This document shows, in pieces, positions 54,776-63,527 of a DNA stretch of 64,000 bases. A model generated the notes under the pieces. It saw nothing but the letters and a program-made list of their open reading frames with translations. It did not search any database and had not been told where the DNA came from. Source of the DNA: Aequorivita vitellina (GTDB lineage Bacteria; Bacteroidota; Bacteroidia; Flavobacteriales; Flavobacteriaceae); NCBI RefSeq assembly GCF_022008365.1, contig NZ_JAIRBA010000006.1:62001-126000 (forward strand), given 5' to 3'. How positions within the stretch are numbered: position 1 is the first letter of the stretch; every line of letters starts with the position of its first letter. A program made the translations under genes and the position numbers.

Positions 54776-55630
54776 ATGGATAACCTTTCAACCATCATTC
54801 TTGCCGGATCACTAATCGTTATTATGTTGGGCATGGGGCTCACCCTGCAAAGCACAGATTTTAAAAGAATATTTCGCTATCCAAAAGCTATATTTATTGG
54901 GTTGACCAATCAATTAATCCTTTTGCCGCTCGTTGGTTTTGGTATTACGCTCCTTTTCCCAATGCAACCCGAAATTGCAATAGGAGTTATCATTTTGGCA
55001 GCTTGTCCAGGCGGACCTACTTCAAATTTAATTTCGCATTTGGCAAAAGCAGACTTGGCACTTTCAGTCACACTTACCGCCTTTAGTAGTTTAATAACCA
55101 TTTTAACAATTCCATTTATTGTAAACTTTGGTTTGGAGTATTTTTTGGGTGTTGGTCAAGTGGTGGAACTGAATGTACTTTCAACGATAGTCCAAATTTT
55201 TGTAATCGTAGTTATACCTATTATTATTGGAATGTTGGTGCGTAGCTACAAACCAAGTTTTGCCAACAACATGGCAAAGCCTGTACGTATCGCGTCTGGC
55301 GCGGTATTGGCATTGATAATTATTGGTTTGGTAATTAAAGAACGAGCTAACTTTGTCTCTTATTTTGAACAGGCAGGAATTGCAGCATTGGCATTAAATG
55401 TGGTAACTATGGTATTGGGTTATTTTTCGGCAAAATTGTTTGGATTGGGCAAAGCGGCTGCACGTTCCATAGCTATTGAATCGGGAATTCAAAATGGTAC
55501 CTTGGCAATTACAATTGCAGTGGTCCTGCTGCATAATGCTTCCTTTGCAATTGTACCGGCAGTGTATAGTTTATTAATGTTTGTAACCGGAGGCGTGCTA
55601 ATTTATTTTTTTAATCGGGAAGCTAAATAA
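54776..55630 (+). CDS. Bile acid:sodium symporter (BASS) family transporter
   Basis: A 284-residue membrane protein of about nine or ten TM helices. BASS features are MLGMGLTLQSTDFKRIFRYPKA, IILAACPGGPTSNLISHLAKADLALSVTLTAFSS (the conserved PGG and sodium-site region) and the late EXGIQNGTLAI motif (IAIESGIQNGTLAITIA). Family members carry bile acids, pantoate, pyruvate or other organic anions with sodium. The substrate is not evident. The 285-base region before it holds no gene. Confidence 0.9.
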   Translation: MDNLSTIILAGSLIVIMLGMGLTLQSTDFKRIFRYPKAIFIGLTNQLILLPLVGFGITLLFPMQPEIAIGVIILAACPGGPTSNLISHLAKADLALSVTLTAFSSLITILTIPFIVNFGLEYFLGVGQVVELNVLSTIVQIFVIVVIPIIIGMLVRSYKPSFANNMAKPVRIASGAVLALIIIGLVIKERANFVSYFEQAGIAALALNVVTMVLGYFSAKLFGLGKAAARSIAIESGIQNGTLAITIAVVLLHNASFAIVPAVYSLLMFVTGGVLIYFFNREAK

Positions 55631-55702
55631 ATTTTTTATTAGCGGTTTTGGGAATTCACCTTTCCAGAAAATTGTAGATTTTGCGGTCTATTTCAATAGC
55701 TG

Positions 55703-55734
55703 GCAAAAGAAAAGCGGCCAATTAAGGCCGCTTT
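55703..55734 (-). terminator. Terminator of the LRR gene
   Basis: On the minus strand AAAGCGGCC pairs with GGCCGCTTT across a six-base loop and is followed by TCTTTTGCC. It lies 30 bases past the LRR stop. Confidence 0.75.
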
Positions 55735-55763
55735 CCGGAAGTGAGGGATTTTGAGGTATTGAG

Positions 55764-56477
55764 TTAATCTACGTTTTCATCCCCCTCCAAAGCGATTATA
55801 TGTTCACTAGGGTTACGTTGTATGGGTGAGTTTAATAAATTTAATTTTGAGCCCGTATTTGAAAGTACCATTACCGAAAAATCATCCGGATTGGTAAATT
55901 CGTTTTCTGCAACTACCAGTTCTCGCAAGTATGGACAGTTTGCTAATCCTTTGGGCAAGGCGCCCGTTAAATTGTTATCAAACACATTAAAAACTTCAAT
56001 TTCTTTCAGATTTGTAACGCTTTCTGGCACAACACCAGTTAATTGATTACTGCTTAAATGCAGCTGTTTTAATTTTGTTAATTGCCCCAACGACTCGGGA
56101 ATAGTACCGCTAAGCGAAGTAGCATTTAGTGCTAAAACCTCTAGATTACTTAGGTTACCCAACTCATTGGGAAGTGTGCCTCCAATAGGATTAAACGATA
56201 ATTCTAAACGTTGTAAGCTTAAAAGATGTCCTAAAGAAGCAGGAAGGGTACCACTCAAGTTATTAAAGTGTAATTCAATAGCAATAACCTTGTTATTTGC
56301 CACCGTTATTCCGTGCCAAGTTGCTACTGGAGCATTAAGGTCCCATTTCATATTCCACTTTTGGCCATTGGTTGATGAATAAAGGTCTAAGAGAATTTCT
56401 TTGTCTTGTTTGCTAATTTCTGCCACCGCTATAGATGCAATAAATAAGAAAAAGCAAGTGAGGATTGTCGTTTTCAT
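55764..56477 (-). CDS. Exported leucine-rich-repeat protein
   Basis: A 237-residue protein with a signal peptide (residues 1-18). It begins with the cap typical of bacterial plant-type LRR proteins (LLDLYSSTNGQKWNMKWD...WHGITV), followed by five or six LRRs of the L-x2-L-x-L-x2-N-x-L-x-G-x-LP-x2-LG type. No sorting domain or anchor follows, so it is periplasmic or released. Presumably a binding protein; partner unknown. Confidence 0.85.
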   Translation of the reverse strand: MKTTILTCFFLFIASIAVAEISKQDKEILLDLYSSTNGQKWNMKWDLNAPVATWHGITVANNKVIAIELHFNNLSGTLPASLGHLLSLQRLELSFNPIGGTLPNELGNLSNLEVLALNATSLSGTIPESLGQLTKLKQLHLSSNQLTGVVPESVTNLKEIEVFNVFDNNLTGALPKGLANCPYLRELVVAENEFTNPDDFSVMVLSNTGSKLNLLNSPIQRNPSEHIIALEGDENVD

Positions 56478-56564
56478 AAGCAGGTGTTTTAAATATTAAG
56501 GCATTGTAAAATAACGCGAATTGAAGTTAAAACACAAATTTATTCGATGAAATGCACAAATTTT

Positions 56565-57212
56565 TTAAAATTGTTCTGAAATTTTTAATAAAGAGGCTTT
56601 GTTTACCTCGTGAATACCTTCAAAAACTTCAATCTTTAAGCGGTCTTTAAAAAGATTGCTGCCTTTTAGGTGTTCTTCGGTTTTTCGCGCTTCGGTAATA
56701 TATTCATCTTTATTACCGTAAAGGTAAATTACCTGTGCATTGTTTCTTAAAAAATCGAAATCCTTAGGTTGCAATTCATTTGGAATGCCACCAGAATGTA
56801 AAACCAATTTATTGCATTGTAATTTTCGTCTGGCTACCCATCGCGTAGCAATAGAAACCCCTTGCGAATATCCCATAACGATAAGGTTGGGAATGAGACC
56901 CGACAGTTCCTTTTCAAAAACAGCATCCACAAAATTGAGAATATTTTGAGTTTCCGTAACCGTATTTTCGCGGGTAAGCCAAGAAGCACCCACGTGTTTA
57001 AACTTTTTGTCCTGATAGTATTTTGAAGGAGCCTGCGGTGCAATTATGTAATTTTCCTCGGCATCCAATTCAGAAAAATAATTGATAAAATATTTGCTCA
57101 AATACCCCATTCCGTGAAAAACCATCCAAACGTTCTTCGTCTTGTTGGTTAATTTATTTAAAGTGTGGTAACTGTTCGTACTTGTATACGAAACCTCTTT
57201 TTCAATGCTCAT
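56565..57212 (-). CDS. Alpha/beta hydrolase (carboxylesterase/phospholipase type)
   Basis: A 215-residue serine hydrolase: oxyanion segment VWMVFHGMGYLSKYF, nucleophile elbow VMGYSQGVSIATRW (Ser about 124), acid YLYGNKDEYI and a C-terminal GIHEV histidine. No signal peptide, so cytosolic. It is divergent from the menaquinone genes (45-base gap). It resembles small acyl-protein thioesterase/carboxylesterase proteins rather than MenH (no SGG/LGYSMGGR pattern). Confidence 0.8.
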   Translation of the reverse strand: MSIEKEVSYTSTNSYHTLNKLTNKTKNVWMVFHGMGYLSKYFINYFSELDAEENYIIAPQAPSKYYQDKKFKHVGASWLTRENTVTETQNILNFVDAVFEKELSGLIPNLIVMGYSQGVSIATRWVARRKLQCNKLVLHSGGIPNELQPKDFDFLRNNAQVIYLYGNKDEYITEARKTEEHLKGSNLFKDRLKIEVFEGIHEVNKASLLKISEQF

Positions 57213-57239
57213 TTTGTTAGATTCAATTTTGTACTTTTA

Positions 57240-57247
57240 CAAATGTA
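57240..57247 (-). promoter_or_regulatory. -7 box of the hydrolase gene
   Basis: TACATTTG on the minus strand, perfect TAnnTTTG, 27 bases from the ATG at 57212, in the divergent gap with the thioesterase gene. Confidence 0.35.
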
Positions 57248-57257
57248 AACCAATACA

Positions 57258-57680
57258 ATGAAGTACACCAAACAAGAAATTTTGGCCGCTTGTAATAAAA
57301 TGAGCCAGAATACCCTAATGGAAACCTTAAACATAGAATTCACCGAAATAGGCGATGATTTTCTGGTGGCCAGAATGCCCGTAACCCCAAGAGTGCATCA
57401 GCCCGATGGCGTTTTACACGGGGGCGCTTCTGTGGCTTTGGCAGAAAGTGTGGGCAGTGCGGGGGCGTATTTTTTTTTAAATTCGGAAGAAGTAATGATT
57501 CGCGGAATTGAAATTGCTGCCAATCACGTTAAAAGTGTGCGCGACGGCTACGTTTACGCTAACGCTAGTATAATTCATAAAGGCAGAACAACCCAACTTT
57601 GGCAAATAAAAATAACTAATAACGATGGCGCACTGGTCTCTCTCGTTAAACTTACAACACTTACTTTACCCAAAAAATAA
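57258..57680 (+). CDS. Hotdog-fold thioesterase, probable DHNA-CoA thioesterase
   Basis: A 140-residue PaaI/YdiI-like hotdog protein. The conserved HQPDGVLHGGASVALAESVGS carries the catalytic region (HGG followed by Glu), and GIEIAANHVKSVRDGYVYA completes the fold. YdiI/MenI-type enzymes release 1,4-dihydroxy-2-naphthoate from its CoA ester in menaquinone synthesis. It lies 2 bases upstream of isochorismate synthase, which supports that role. Confidence 0.78.
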   Translation: MKYTKQEILAACNKMSQNTLMETLNIEFTEIGDDFLVARMPVTPRVHQPDGVLHGGASVALAESVGSAGAYFFLNSEEVMIRGIEIAANHVKSVRDGYVYANASIIHKGRTTQLWQIKITNNDGALVSLVKLTTLTLPKK

Positions 57681-57682
57681 TA

Positions 57683-58747
57683 ATGGACCTACAGCTTTTT
57701 ACCCAAAAAATTTCAGACCATTTAAAAGAGGAACTGCCATTCGTCCTCTATGCGCGGCCACAGCAAAACACCATTTCTGCCTTGCTGCAAAAATCAAAAA
57801 CGCTTTTTAAAATTGATGAATTGGCCACAAACGGGTTTGTATTGGCGCCTTTCGAATACGAAAACACGGCTTGTTTTATTCCAGAGAGCGACTCAGAAAA
57901 AATTGAAACAGAACTACAAAACCCTTCCGTTGAATTGAAGTCGTTGGAAATTGCCGAAAATGATACTGAAAAAGACGAATATACAACTCTAGTTTCTAAG
58001 GTTATCGACAATATAAAATATCGAAAGGCGAAGAAAATAGTGGTTTCGCGCTCAAAAGATTTTCACTTAAACAAATTTTCTTTCGGCACACTATTAACTA
58101 GTTTGTTTTCCACATATCCCCAAGCTTTTAGATATATTTGGTATCATCCGCAAACCGGTCTTTGGTGCGGTGCTACCCCCGAAACCTTGGTTCAGGTTGA
58201 AAATAATACTTTTAAAACCATGGCTTTGGCAGGAACGCAACCTTATACAAACAACGAAGTAGTTTGGGGTCCAAAGGAACTAGACGAACAACAATTGGTT
58301 ACCGATGCCATTACCACCAGTTTGCAACGTGTAACTTCTATATTAAAAGTTTCAAATCCGCATACGCACCGTGCAGGGTCGCTACTTCACCTTAGAACCG
58401 ATATATCGGGCGTTTTAAAAAATGGCAAAACAACTTTAACAAAAATTGCTGCCGCGCTCCATCCCACTCCCGCAATATGCGGAGCTCCAAAAAAGTTTGC
58501 CAAGGAATTTATTCTTGAAAACGAAGGTTACAACCGTGCGTTTTACACCGGATTTTTAGGGCCAATCCAAGACAACGGTGCCTCCGCATCGCTTATGGTA
58601 AACCTGCGTTGCATGCAAATTGAAAACAACACGGCTCACCTCTTTGTGGGTGGCGGAATAACCATTGGCTCCAAACCTTTGGAAGAATGGCAGGAAACGC
58701 AAAATAAAATGCAAACCATGCTACAAGTATTAACGCCAATGCTGTAA
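57683..58747 (+). CDS. menF: Isochorismate synthase
   Basis: A 354-residue chorismate-utilising enzyme, first step of menaquinone synthesis. The C-terminal chorismate-binding domain has KKIVVSRSKDF, YIWYHPQTGLWCGATPETLV, MALAGTQPY, LHLRTDISGVLK, LHPTPAICGAPK and YTGFLGPIQDNGASASLMVNLR, with GGGITIGSKPLEEWQE at the end. The N-terminal 90 residues are shorter than in E. coli MenF. The PAVCG-like PAICGAP favours isochorismate synthase over anthranilate synthase. The gene after it is menD. Confidence 0.9.
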   Translation: MDLQLFTQKISDHLKEELPFVLYARPQQNTISALLQKSKTLFKIDELATNGFVLAPFEYENTACFIPESDSEKIETELQNPSVELKSLEIAENDTEKDEYTTLVSKVIDNIKYRKAKKIVVSRSKDFHLNKFSFGTLLTSLFSTYPQAFRYIWYHPQTGLWCGATPETLVQVENNTFKTMALAGTQPYTNNEVVWGPKELDEQQLVTDAITTSLQRVTSILKVSNPHTHRAGSLLHLRTDISGVLKNGKTTLTKIAAALHPTPAICGAPKKFAKEFILENEGYNRAFYTGFLGPIQDNGASASLMVNLRCMQIENNTAHLFVGGGITIGSKPLEEWQETQNKMQTMLQVLTPML

Positions 58748-58764
58748 TATTTTCGGCGTCTTCG

Positions 58765-58772
58765 TACCTTTG
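58765..58772 (+). promoter_or_regulatory. -7 box directly upstream of menD
   Basis: TACCTTTG, perfect TAnnTTTG, ends six bases before the menD ATG (58779). A start about seven bases downstream would give a leaderless or nearly leaderless message. Confidence 0.4.
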
Positions 58773-58778
58773 TATTCC

Positions 58779-60443
58779 ATGATATTCTCAGATAAAATTC
58801 TCTCACAAACCCTTGTTCAATTATGTTTGAATAAAGGCGTAAACCATATTGTAATTTCCCCCGGCTCGCGCAATGCACCTTTAACTATTGGTTTTGGTAA
58901 TCACCCAAAATTTAAGTGTTTTAGCATAGTAGATGAACGATGCGCTGCATTTTTTGCTTTGGGAATGGCCCAACAATTAAAAAAACCGGTGGCGGTTGTT
59001 TGCACTTCTGGCTCCGCATTACTCAATTATTATCCGGCAATTGCCGAAGCTTTTTACAGCGATATTCCGTTAATAATTATTGCAGCCGATAGACCCGCAG
59101 ATCGCATCGATATTGGCGACGGACAAACAATCCGGCAACAAAATGTTTTTGAAAACCATATTCTGTACAGTGCAAACTGTATTGAAGGTGAAGATTTCCA
59201 AATAAAAAATGAAACCGAAATTAATGTCGCAATTAACACGGCAATAGAATTGAACGGGCCGGTACATATCAATCTTCCGCTGTCTGAACCATTATATAAT
59301 ACTACAGAAACGCAATTGGTTTGGCCGCAAAACGTCCCGCCACGAAATACAGATTTAACTTTAGAAGAAAACTTAGCGCCTTTTATTAACCAGTGGAACA
59401 ACAGCAAAAAGAAAATGATTCTTGTAGGCGTTTTACCCCCAAACAGTGTAGAACAACGCTTTGTGAAGCAGTTGGCAACAGATGAAAGCGTTTTGGTTTT
59501 AACTGAAACCACTTCCAATCTGCACAACCTAAACTTTATTTCGGCCATAGACCAGCTTATCACCCCGCTAACTGAAACCGATTTTAAAGAACTTCAACCC
59601 GAAATTTTATTGACCTTCGGTGGCATGGTAATTTCAAAAAGAATAAAAGCCTTTCTGCGTAGTTTTCCGCCAAAAGCACATTGGCACGTCGATGCAAAAA
59701 AAGCATTCGACACCTATTTTGTGTTGGAGCATCATTTCAAAACGCCGATTGATAATTTCTTAGTTGAATTTCTTCCTAAGACAATTTCGGTGCAAAGCGA
59801 TTATCAAAAGCAATGGTTGGCGGTAAAACAACACAGATTGCAACGCCACAAAACTTTTGAAAGCGAAATTCCATATTCAGATTTTATGGTTTTTTGCGAT
59901 ATATTCCACAACCTTCCGCAACATATTCAATTGCAATTGAGCAATAGCGCCACAATTAGGTATGCGCAACTTTTCGAAATTCCTCCATCTGCCCAAGTTT
60001 ACTGCAACCGTGGTACCAGCGGCATCGACGGAAGCACGAGTACGGCTATTGGAGCAGCGGTAACTTCAAAATTGCCCACCGTGTTTTTAACCGGCGACCT
60101 CAGTTTCTTTTACGACAGCAACGCACTTTGGAACAATTACATTCCTCAGAATTTTAAAATAATTGTTATAAACAACGGGGGAGGGGGTATTTTCAGAATT
60201 CTTCCCGGTGAAAAAGACACCCAACTTTTCGATACGTATTTTGAAACCAAACACAACTTAAGCGCTAAACAGCTTTCAGAAATGTACAACTTCAATTATG
60301 ATACAATTGAAAATAAAGAAGAATTAGAAGGAAAACTGACGGCCTTTTTCAGCAAAAATGAGGCGCCCGCTTTGTTGGAAATATTTACACCTTCAACAGT
60401 AAACGATAAAGTGTTGCTGGATTATTTCAAATTTATTTTGTAA
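58779..60443 (+). CDS. menD: SEPHCHC synthase (menaquinone)
   Basis: A 554-residue thiamine-diphosphate enzyme joining isochorismate and 2-oxoglutarate. I choose ATG 58779 ([17 protein letters not shown]) over the in-frame TTG at 58770. [62 protein letters not shown] (with the catalytic Glu in DERCAAF) and the ThDP/Mg motif [31 protein letters not shown] are all present. Length fits MenD. It overlaps the convergent gene that follows by 11 bases. Confidence 0.95.
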   Translation: [554 protein letters not shown]

Positions 60444-60840
60444 ATGTTTTACTCCATAAAACAGCCTCGTATAGGGTTTCAAAAACAGCAAATGGTTTTT
60501 TACAGAATTTAGACTCCAATTCTGCATTACTTCGCGCTATTTCACTGTAAGCCACCACTACCATTGCCTTTAAGGTAGGCACCCGATTTAAATATTTGTA
60601 GTCTGTAGGTTTTACCGAATAAGACTGAACGCGGTTCGAAATATAAACCCAAGGCTTAGTGCCAAGAAACGCAAGCCCTTTTAATAACGACGAAAGGCCG
60701 TTTTTATGCGAAATAATAATTCCTTCCTTAGCTTCAACCACAACCAGAGTACCGTAAAAATAAACGGTGCCAATTTCAGTGTGCCATACTTTTTCAAGTT
60801 TAAATTCCGATGGCAGGTTATGGGGTGCGTTTTTTTCCAT
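60433..60840 (-). CDS. Conserved hypothetical protein, SpoIIAA-like
   Basis: A 135-residue soluble protein on the strand opposite menD, overlapping its end by 11 bases. Alternating beta strands (GTVYFYGTLVVVEAKEGIIISH), a helix-strand pattern and the C-terminal MVVVAYSEIARSNAELESKFCKKPFAVFETLYEAVLWSK resemble the SpoIIAA/STAS-like fold common in Bacteroidota. No catalytic motif. Function unknown. Confidence 0.6.
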   Translation of the reverse strand: MEKNAPHNLPSEFKLEKVWHTEIGTVYFYGTLVVVEAKEGIIISHKNGLSSLLKGLAFLGTKPWVYISNRVQSYSVKPTDYKYLNRVPTLKAMVVVAYSEIARSNAELESKFCKKPFAVFETLYEAVLWSKTFTK

Positions 60841-60914
60841 ATTGGAGGTGAATGTACGGCATAAGTTTCACTTGTATATACCCGTTATCGCCTTTTTTTT
60901 TGATAAGAATACAG

Positions 60915-60922
60915 TACCTTTG
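60915..60922 (+). promoter_or_regulatory. -7 box of the CvfB-like gene
   Basis: TACCTTTG, perfect TAnnTTTG, five bases before the ATG at 60928, with a TTT at the -33 distance. Another near-leaderless arrangement. Confidence 0.45.
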
Positions 60923-60927
60923 CAACT

Positions 60928-61785
60928 ATGATAAAACTGGGTGAATACAATACTTTAGAAATCCTTCGGGAAACCGAGCCAGGGTTGTATTTAGGCGATG
61001 AAGAAGAAAATGTGGTGCTTTTACCACATAGATATAAGCCTGAGGAATATGAAATTGGCGATGAAATTTCCGTTTTTATATATCTCGATAACGAAGAGCG
61101 GCCAATAGCAACAACCCTCGAACCATTTTTGTTGTTAAACACTTTTGGTTATTTGCACTGCAGCGACGTTACCGAATACGGCGCCTTTATGGATTGGGGT
61201 TTGGAGAAACAGCTCTTCGTACCTTTTAAAGAACAGGCGCGCCCAATGAAAAAAGGCAACTGGTATATCGTTTACTTGTATATAGACGAAAAAACCAATC
61301 GCTTGGTAGGATCGAGTAAAACAAACCATTTTCTTCAAAATGAAACCTTAACGGTAGAAGCCTTTGAGGAAGTGGATATTCTAGTTACCCACCTTACTGA
61401 CAAGGGTGCAAACGTAATAGTAAACGGCGTTCACAAGGGTTTAATCTATATTGAAGATATATTTGAAGACATCCGCACCGGCGACCGAATGAAGGCTTTT
61501 GTTAAAAACATTCGCCCCGATAAAAAAATAGATCTTGTTCTTCAAAAACCGGGTTATCGGAGTATAGAACCAAACGCCAACTTTATCCGCGAGGAATTGG
61601 AGGCTGCTGGTGGGTTTTTACCGCTTCACGATAAATCTGACCCCGATACAATTAAAAATATGTTGGGAATGAGTAAAAAAAGTTTCAAAAAGGCAATTGG
61701 AACCCTCTATAAAGACAAGCAGATTACAATAAAGGATGACGGAATAGAATTGCTGGAAAATTCAAAAGAGAATACAGCGAGTTAA
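60928..61785 (+). CDS. CvfB-family S1 RNA-binding protein
   Basis: A 285-residue protein with tandem S1-like OB domains and a C-terminal winged helix. The N-terminal domain is IKLGEYNTLEILRETEPGLYLGDEEENVVLLPHRY; the second contains GAFMDWGLEKQLFVPFKEQ; a third covers VTHLTDKGANVIVNGVHKGLIYIEDIFEDIRTGDRMKAFVKNI. The end (LGMSKKSFKKAIGTLYKDKQI) is the winged helix. CvfB in Staphylococcus affects RNA turnover and virulence. In flavobacteria it often sits beside menaquinone genes, as here. Confidence 0.88.
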   Translation: MIKLGEYNTLEILRETEPGLYLGDEEENVVLLPHRYKPEEYEIGDEISVFIYLDNEERPIATTLEPFLLLNTFGYLHCSDVTEYGAFMDWGLEKQLFVPFKEQARPMKKGNWYIVYLYIDEKTNRLVGSSKTNHFLQNETLTVEAFEEVDILVTHLTDKGANVIVNGVHKGLIYIEDIFEDIRTGDRMKAFVKNIRPDKKIDLVLQKPGYRSIEPNANFIREELEAAGGFLPLHDKSDPDTIKNMLGMSKKSFKKAIGTLYKDKQITIKDDGIELLENSKENTAS

Positions 61786-61805
61786 AGCTCAAATGCACTC
61801 AATAT

Positions 61806-62414
61806 TTAGCTGGCTTTCTCCTCAAATTCTGGGCAGTCAACGCGTATAGCTTCGGTTTTTAGAGGCTTTTGAAGATATTCGCAATAATCACCGCCATCTT
61901 TTTTACTGTGGAATTTACAAGCAAAACAAGTGCGCTGAACGCTGATGATACCCGCCTTGTTCAAATTGTAAATAAGTTTTACGATGGCTTCATAAACAGT
62001 TTCTAACTGCTCTTCATCAAAACTATCAAACTGCTTTTTTAACGGATTTGCATAATTTTCGGTTACTGAAACCAATTCCTTTCCTTTTTCAGAAAGTACA
62101 ATTAAAAAACTTCGGCTGTCAGCACCTGAATAATCTTTTAAGATAAGTTTTTTCTGTTCCAATGATTTCACCGCATCGCTAATCGTTGGTTTAGTAAGGT
62201 CAAATTCCTTTGCCAGATAACTCACTGTGCAAAGCGAGCTTTTGTGATAAGCAATAAAAATTAAGATTTGAATTTGAATAGGGCTCACGCCAGATTTTTT
62301 GGCTTCGGCCCAAAGTAACGTCCGGAAAACTTCCGAAATCCGTTCCAATCCAATTACTATTTTATTACTCACACTTTCTTGCTGAAAGGAAGTATCGAAA
62401 ACACTTTTTTCCAT
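61806..62414 (-). CDS. MarR-family regulator with C-terminal cysteine cluster
   Basis: A 202-residue regulator when started at ATG 62414; the longer frame would begin inside the -7 box. Winged-helix domain at about 20-130 (SPIQIQILIFIAYHK, CTVSYLAKEFDLTKPTISDAVKSLEQKKLILKDYSGADSRSFLIVLSEKG). After the dimerisation helices a tail carries C-x2-C-x11-C-x15-C (TCFACKFHSKK to RVDCPEFE), unusual for MarR and suitable for binding zinc or an iron-sulfur cluster or for redox sensing. Two related operator-like sites flank its promoter. Confidence 0.85.
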   Translation of the reverse strand: MEKSVFDTSFQQESVSNKIVIGLERISEVFRTLLWAEAKKSGVSPIQIQILIFIAYHKSSLCTVSYLAKEFDLTKPTISDAVKSLEQKKLILKDYSGADSRSFLIVLSEKGKELVSVTENYANPLKKQFDSFDEEQLETVYEAIVKLIYNLNKAGIISVQRTCFACKFHSKKDGGDYCEYLQKPLKTEAIRVDCPEFEEKAS

Positions 62415-62420
62415 ATTAAA

Positions 62421-62468
62421 GCCTGTTAGGAGTTTGATCCTAACAGGCAAAGTTAGTAATCCTAATTA
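62421..62468 (-). promoter_or_regulatory. MarR promoter with two operator-like sites
   Basis: A perfect 11 bp inverted repeat, GCCTGTTAGGA (62421-62431) and TCCTAACAGGC (62438-62448), lies just before the MarR ATG. Minus-strand TAACTTTG (62448-62455), a perfect TAnnTTTG, comes next, then AATTAGGATTACTAAC (62452-62467). The shared core is TTAGGAT. Autorepression is likely. Confidence 0.65.
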
Positions 62469-62482
62469 CTTTTTTAACTATT

Positions 62483-62746
62483 TTATAAACAGTTTTCCAT
62501 TTCTAAAATATAATACCCTTTTTGAAGAATTGCTGTTTCTACTTCAGCCGTAGCATTTTCAAAATGACAAAAATTACATTTTTTAGAATCTAAAGCTCCG
62601 GTTTTAAACGGTTTACTCTCTAAATACTGTTCTCCAAATGCATAAACCTGATCTTTATCCTCCAAATCTGATGGCACCAAAATATCAAAATGCATTCTTT
62701 CGCCATTCGGCCTTTCCACGTAAGTATCCCAAACTGCTATTTTCAT
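62483..62746 (-). CDS. DUF2024 family protein
   Basis: An 87-residue protein: MKIAVWDTYVERPNGERMHFDILVP at the start, then KKCNFCHFENATAEVETAILQKGYYILEMENC. Matches DUF2024. Contains a CxxC (CNFC) that could bind metal. I start at ATG 62746; a GTG two codons upstream overlaps the stop of the preceding gene. Between an exported protein gene and the MarR gene, all on the minus strand. Function unknown. Confidence 0.8.
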   Translation of the reverse strand: MKIAVWDTYVERPNGERMHFDILVPSDLEDKDQVYAFGEQYLESKPFKTGALDSKKCNFCHFENATAEVETAILQKGYYILEMENCL

Positions 62747-62748
62747 AA

Positions 62749-63468
62749 TCACTTGTTTTTTACGGAATAAGGTAAAGACAAATTCCCGCTCGCTACGCTG
62801 TAAACTTTATAAACACCTAACATGGGTTTCTCCATATTTTCTGTATTTACTTGCATATACGCAGCCACTCCATCATAATTAAAACTGGCTTGGTTATTCA
62901 TCCTGTAAGTTGGAACCACAACTTTAATAACGTTGTTGATTGCCTTAACCCCATACCCGGGAGAGTCCATATACATTGGCATTCCAGGGTTGGTAGGTGG
63001 TAACTTTACCGTAGCGTCGCCTTTCTTAAATTGTTTTACCGCAAGTCCGCCTTCCACTCTTTTATCTTCCACCAAAACTACCCAATGCGGGTGCCAGATT
63101 ACGCCGTCGTTGTTGTAATCGCTATCTGTATTTTCGTCCCATAATGGGGTGTCGTCAAAATCAGGGTGGGAGGTTAGCGCCAAAGCCACGATGCCTGCTG
63201 TTTCACTAAACCCAACATCGGTAGATTTTAAAGTGGTTGGGAAAACATATCCCAAAACAGGGGCACCGTTCATTTTACCGGCGGGCACTGGCGTTGTAGC
63301 ACCGGCGTTGCCAGCAACGGTAATCTCCCAAACCAAAACACCTAAGTCTGCGTGATTGGTAACTTCAGCCTTCGTTATTTTAAAATCATCATTCCCGTAT
63401 TCTGCATTTTGCGAATAGCTAATGGTTGCTAATAAAAGTAAAACTAATATAATTGTTGATTTTTTCAT
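62749..63468 (-). CDS. Exported protein of unknown function
   Basis: A 239-residue protein with a signal peptide ending at about residue 19 (TISYSQ). The mature part is beta-rich with DFKITKAEVTNHADLGVLVWEITVAG, GYVFPTTLKSTDVGFSETAGIVALALTSHPDFDDTPLWDE, DGVIWHPHWVVLVED and a closing VNTENMEKPMLGVYKVYSV. The HPHW and acidic DSDYNNDG segments could bind metal. No family recognised. Two bases separate it from DUF2024, and 59 bases from the thioredoxin-like gene upstream. Confidence 0.65.
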   Translation of the reverse strand: MKKSTIILVLLLLATISYSQNAEYGNDDFKITKAEVTNHADLGVLVWEITVAGNAGATTPVPAGKMNGAPVLGYVFPTTLKSTDVGFSETAGIVALALTSHPDFDDTPLWDENTDSDYNNDGVIWHPHWVVLVEDKRVEGGLAVKQFKKGDATVKLPPTNPGMPMYMDSPGYGVKAINNVIKVVVPTYRMNNQASFNYDGVAAYMQVNTENMEKPMLGVYKVYSVASGNLSLPYSVKNK

Positions 63469-63527
63469 CTTTAGTGTTTTTAAAACAAAGGCTTTCTCTT
63501 TCCCAAAGAAAACCTTTGTGTTGTTAT

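Noticed and set aside
55764-56477. LRR protein as a possible eCIS effector
   Set aside because: It has a Sec signal peptide and is 17 kb from the locus; such LRR proteins are common exported proteins in flavobacteria.
56565-57212. The hydrolase as MenH of the menaquinone pathway
   Set aside because: It is divergently transcribed and its motifs fit small carboxylesterase/thioesterase proteins better than MenH.
59054-59563. A 169-codon minus-strand open frame
   Set aside because: It is antisense to conserved menD coding sequence and has no recognisable product.
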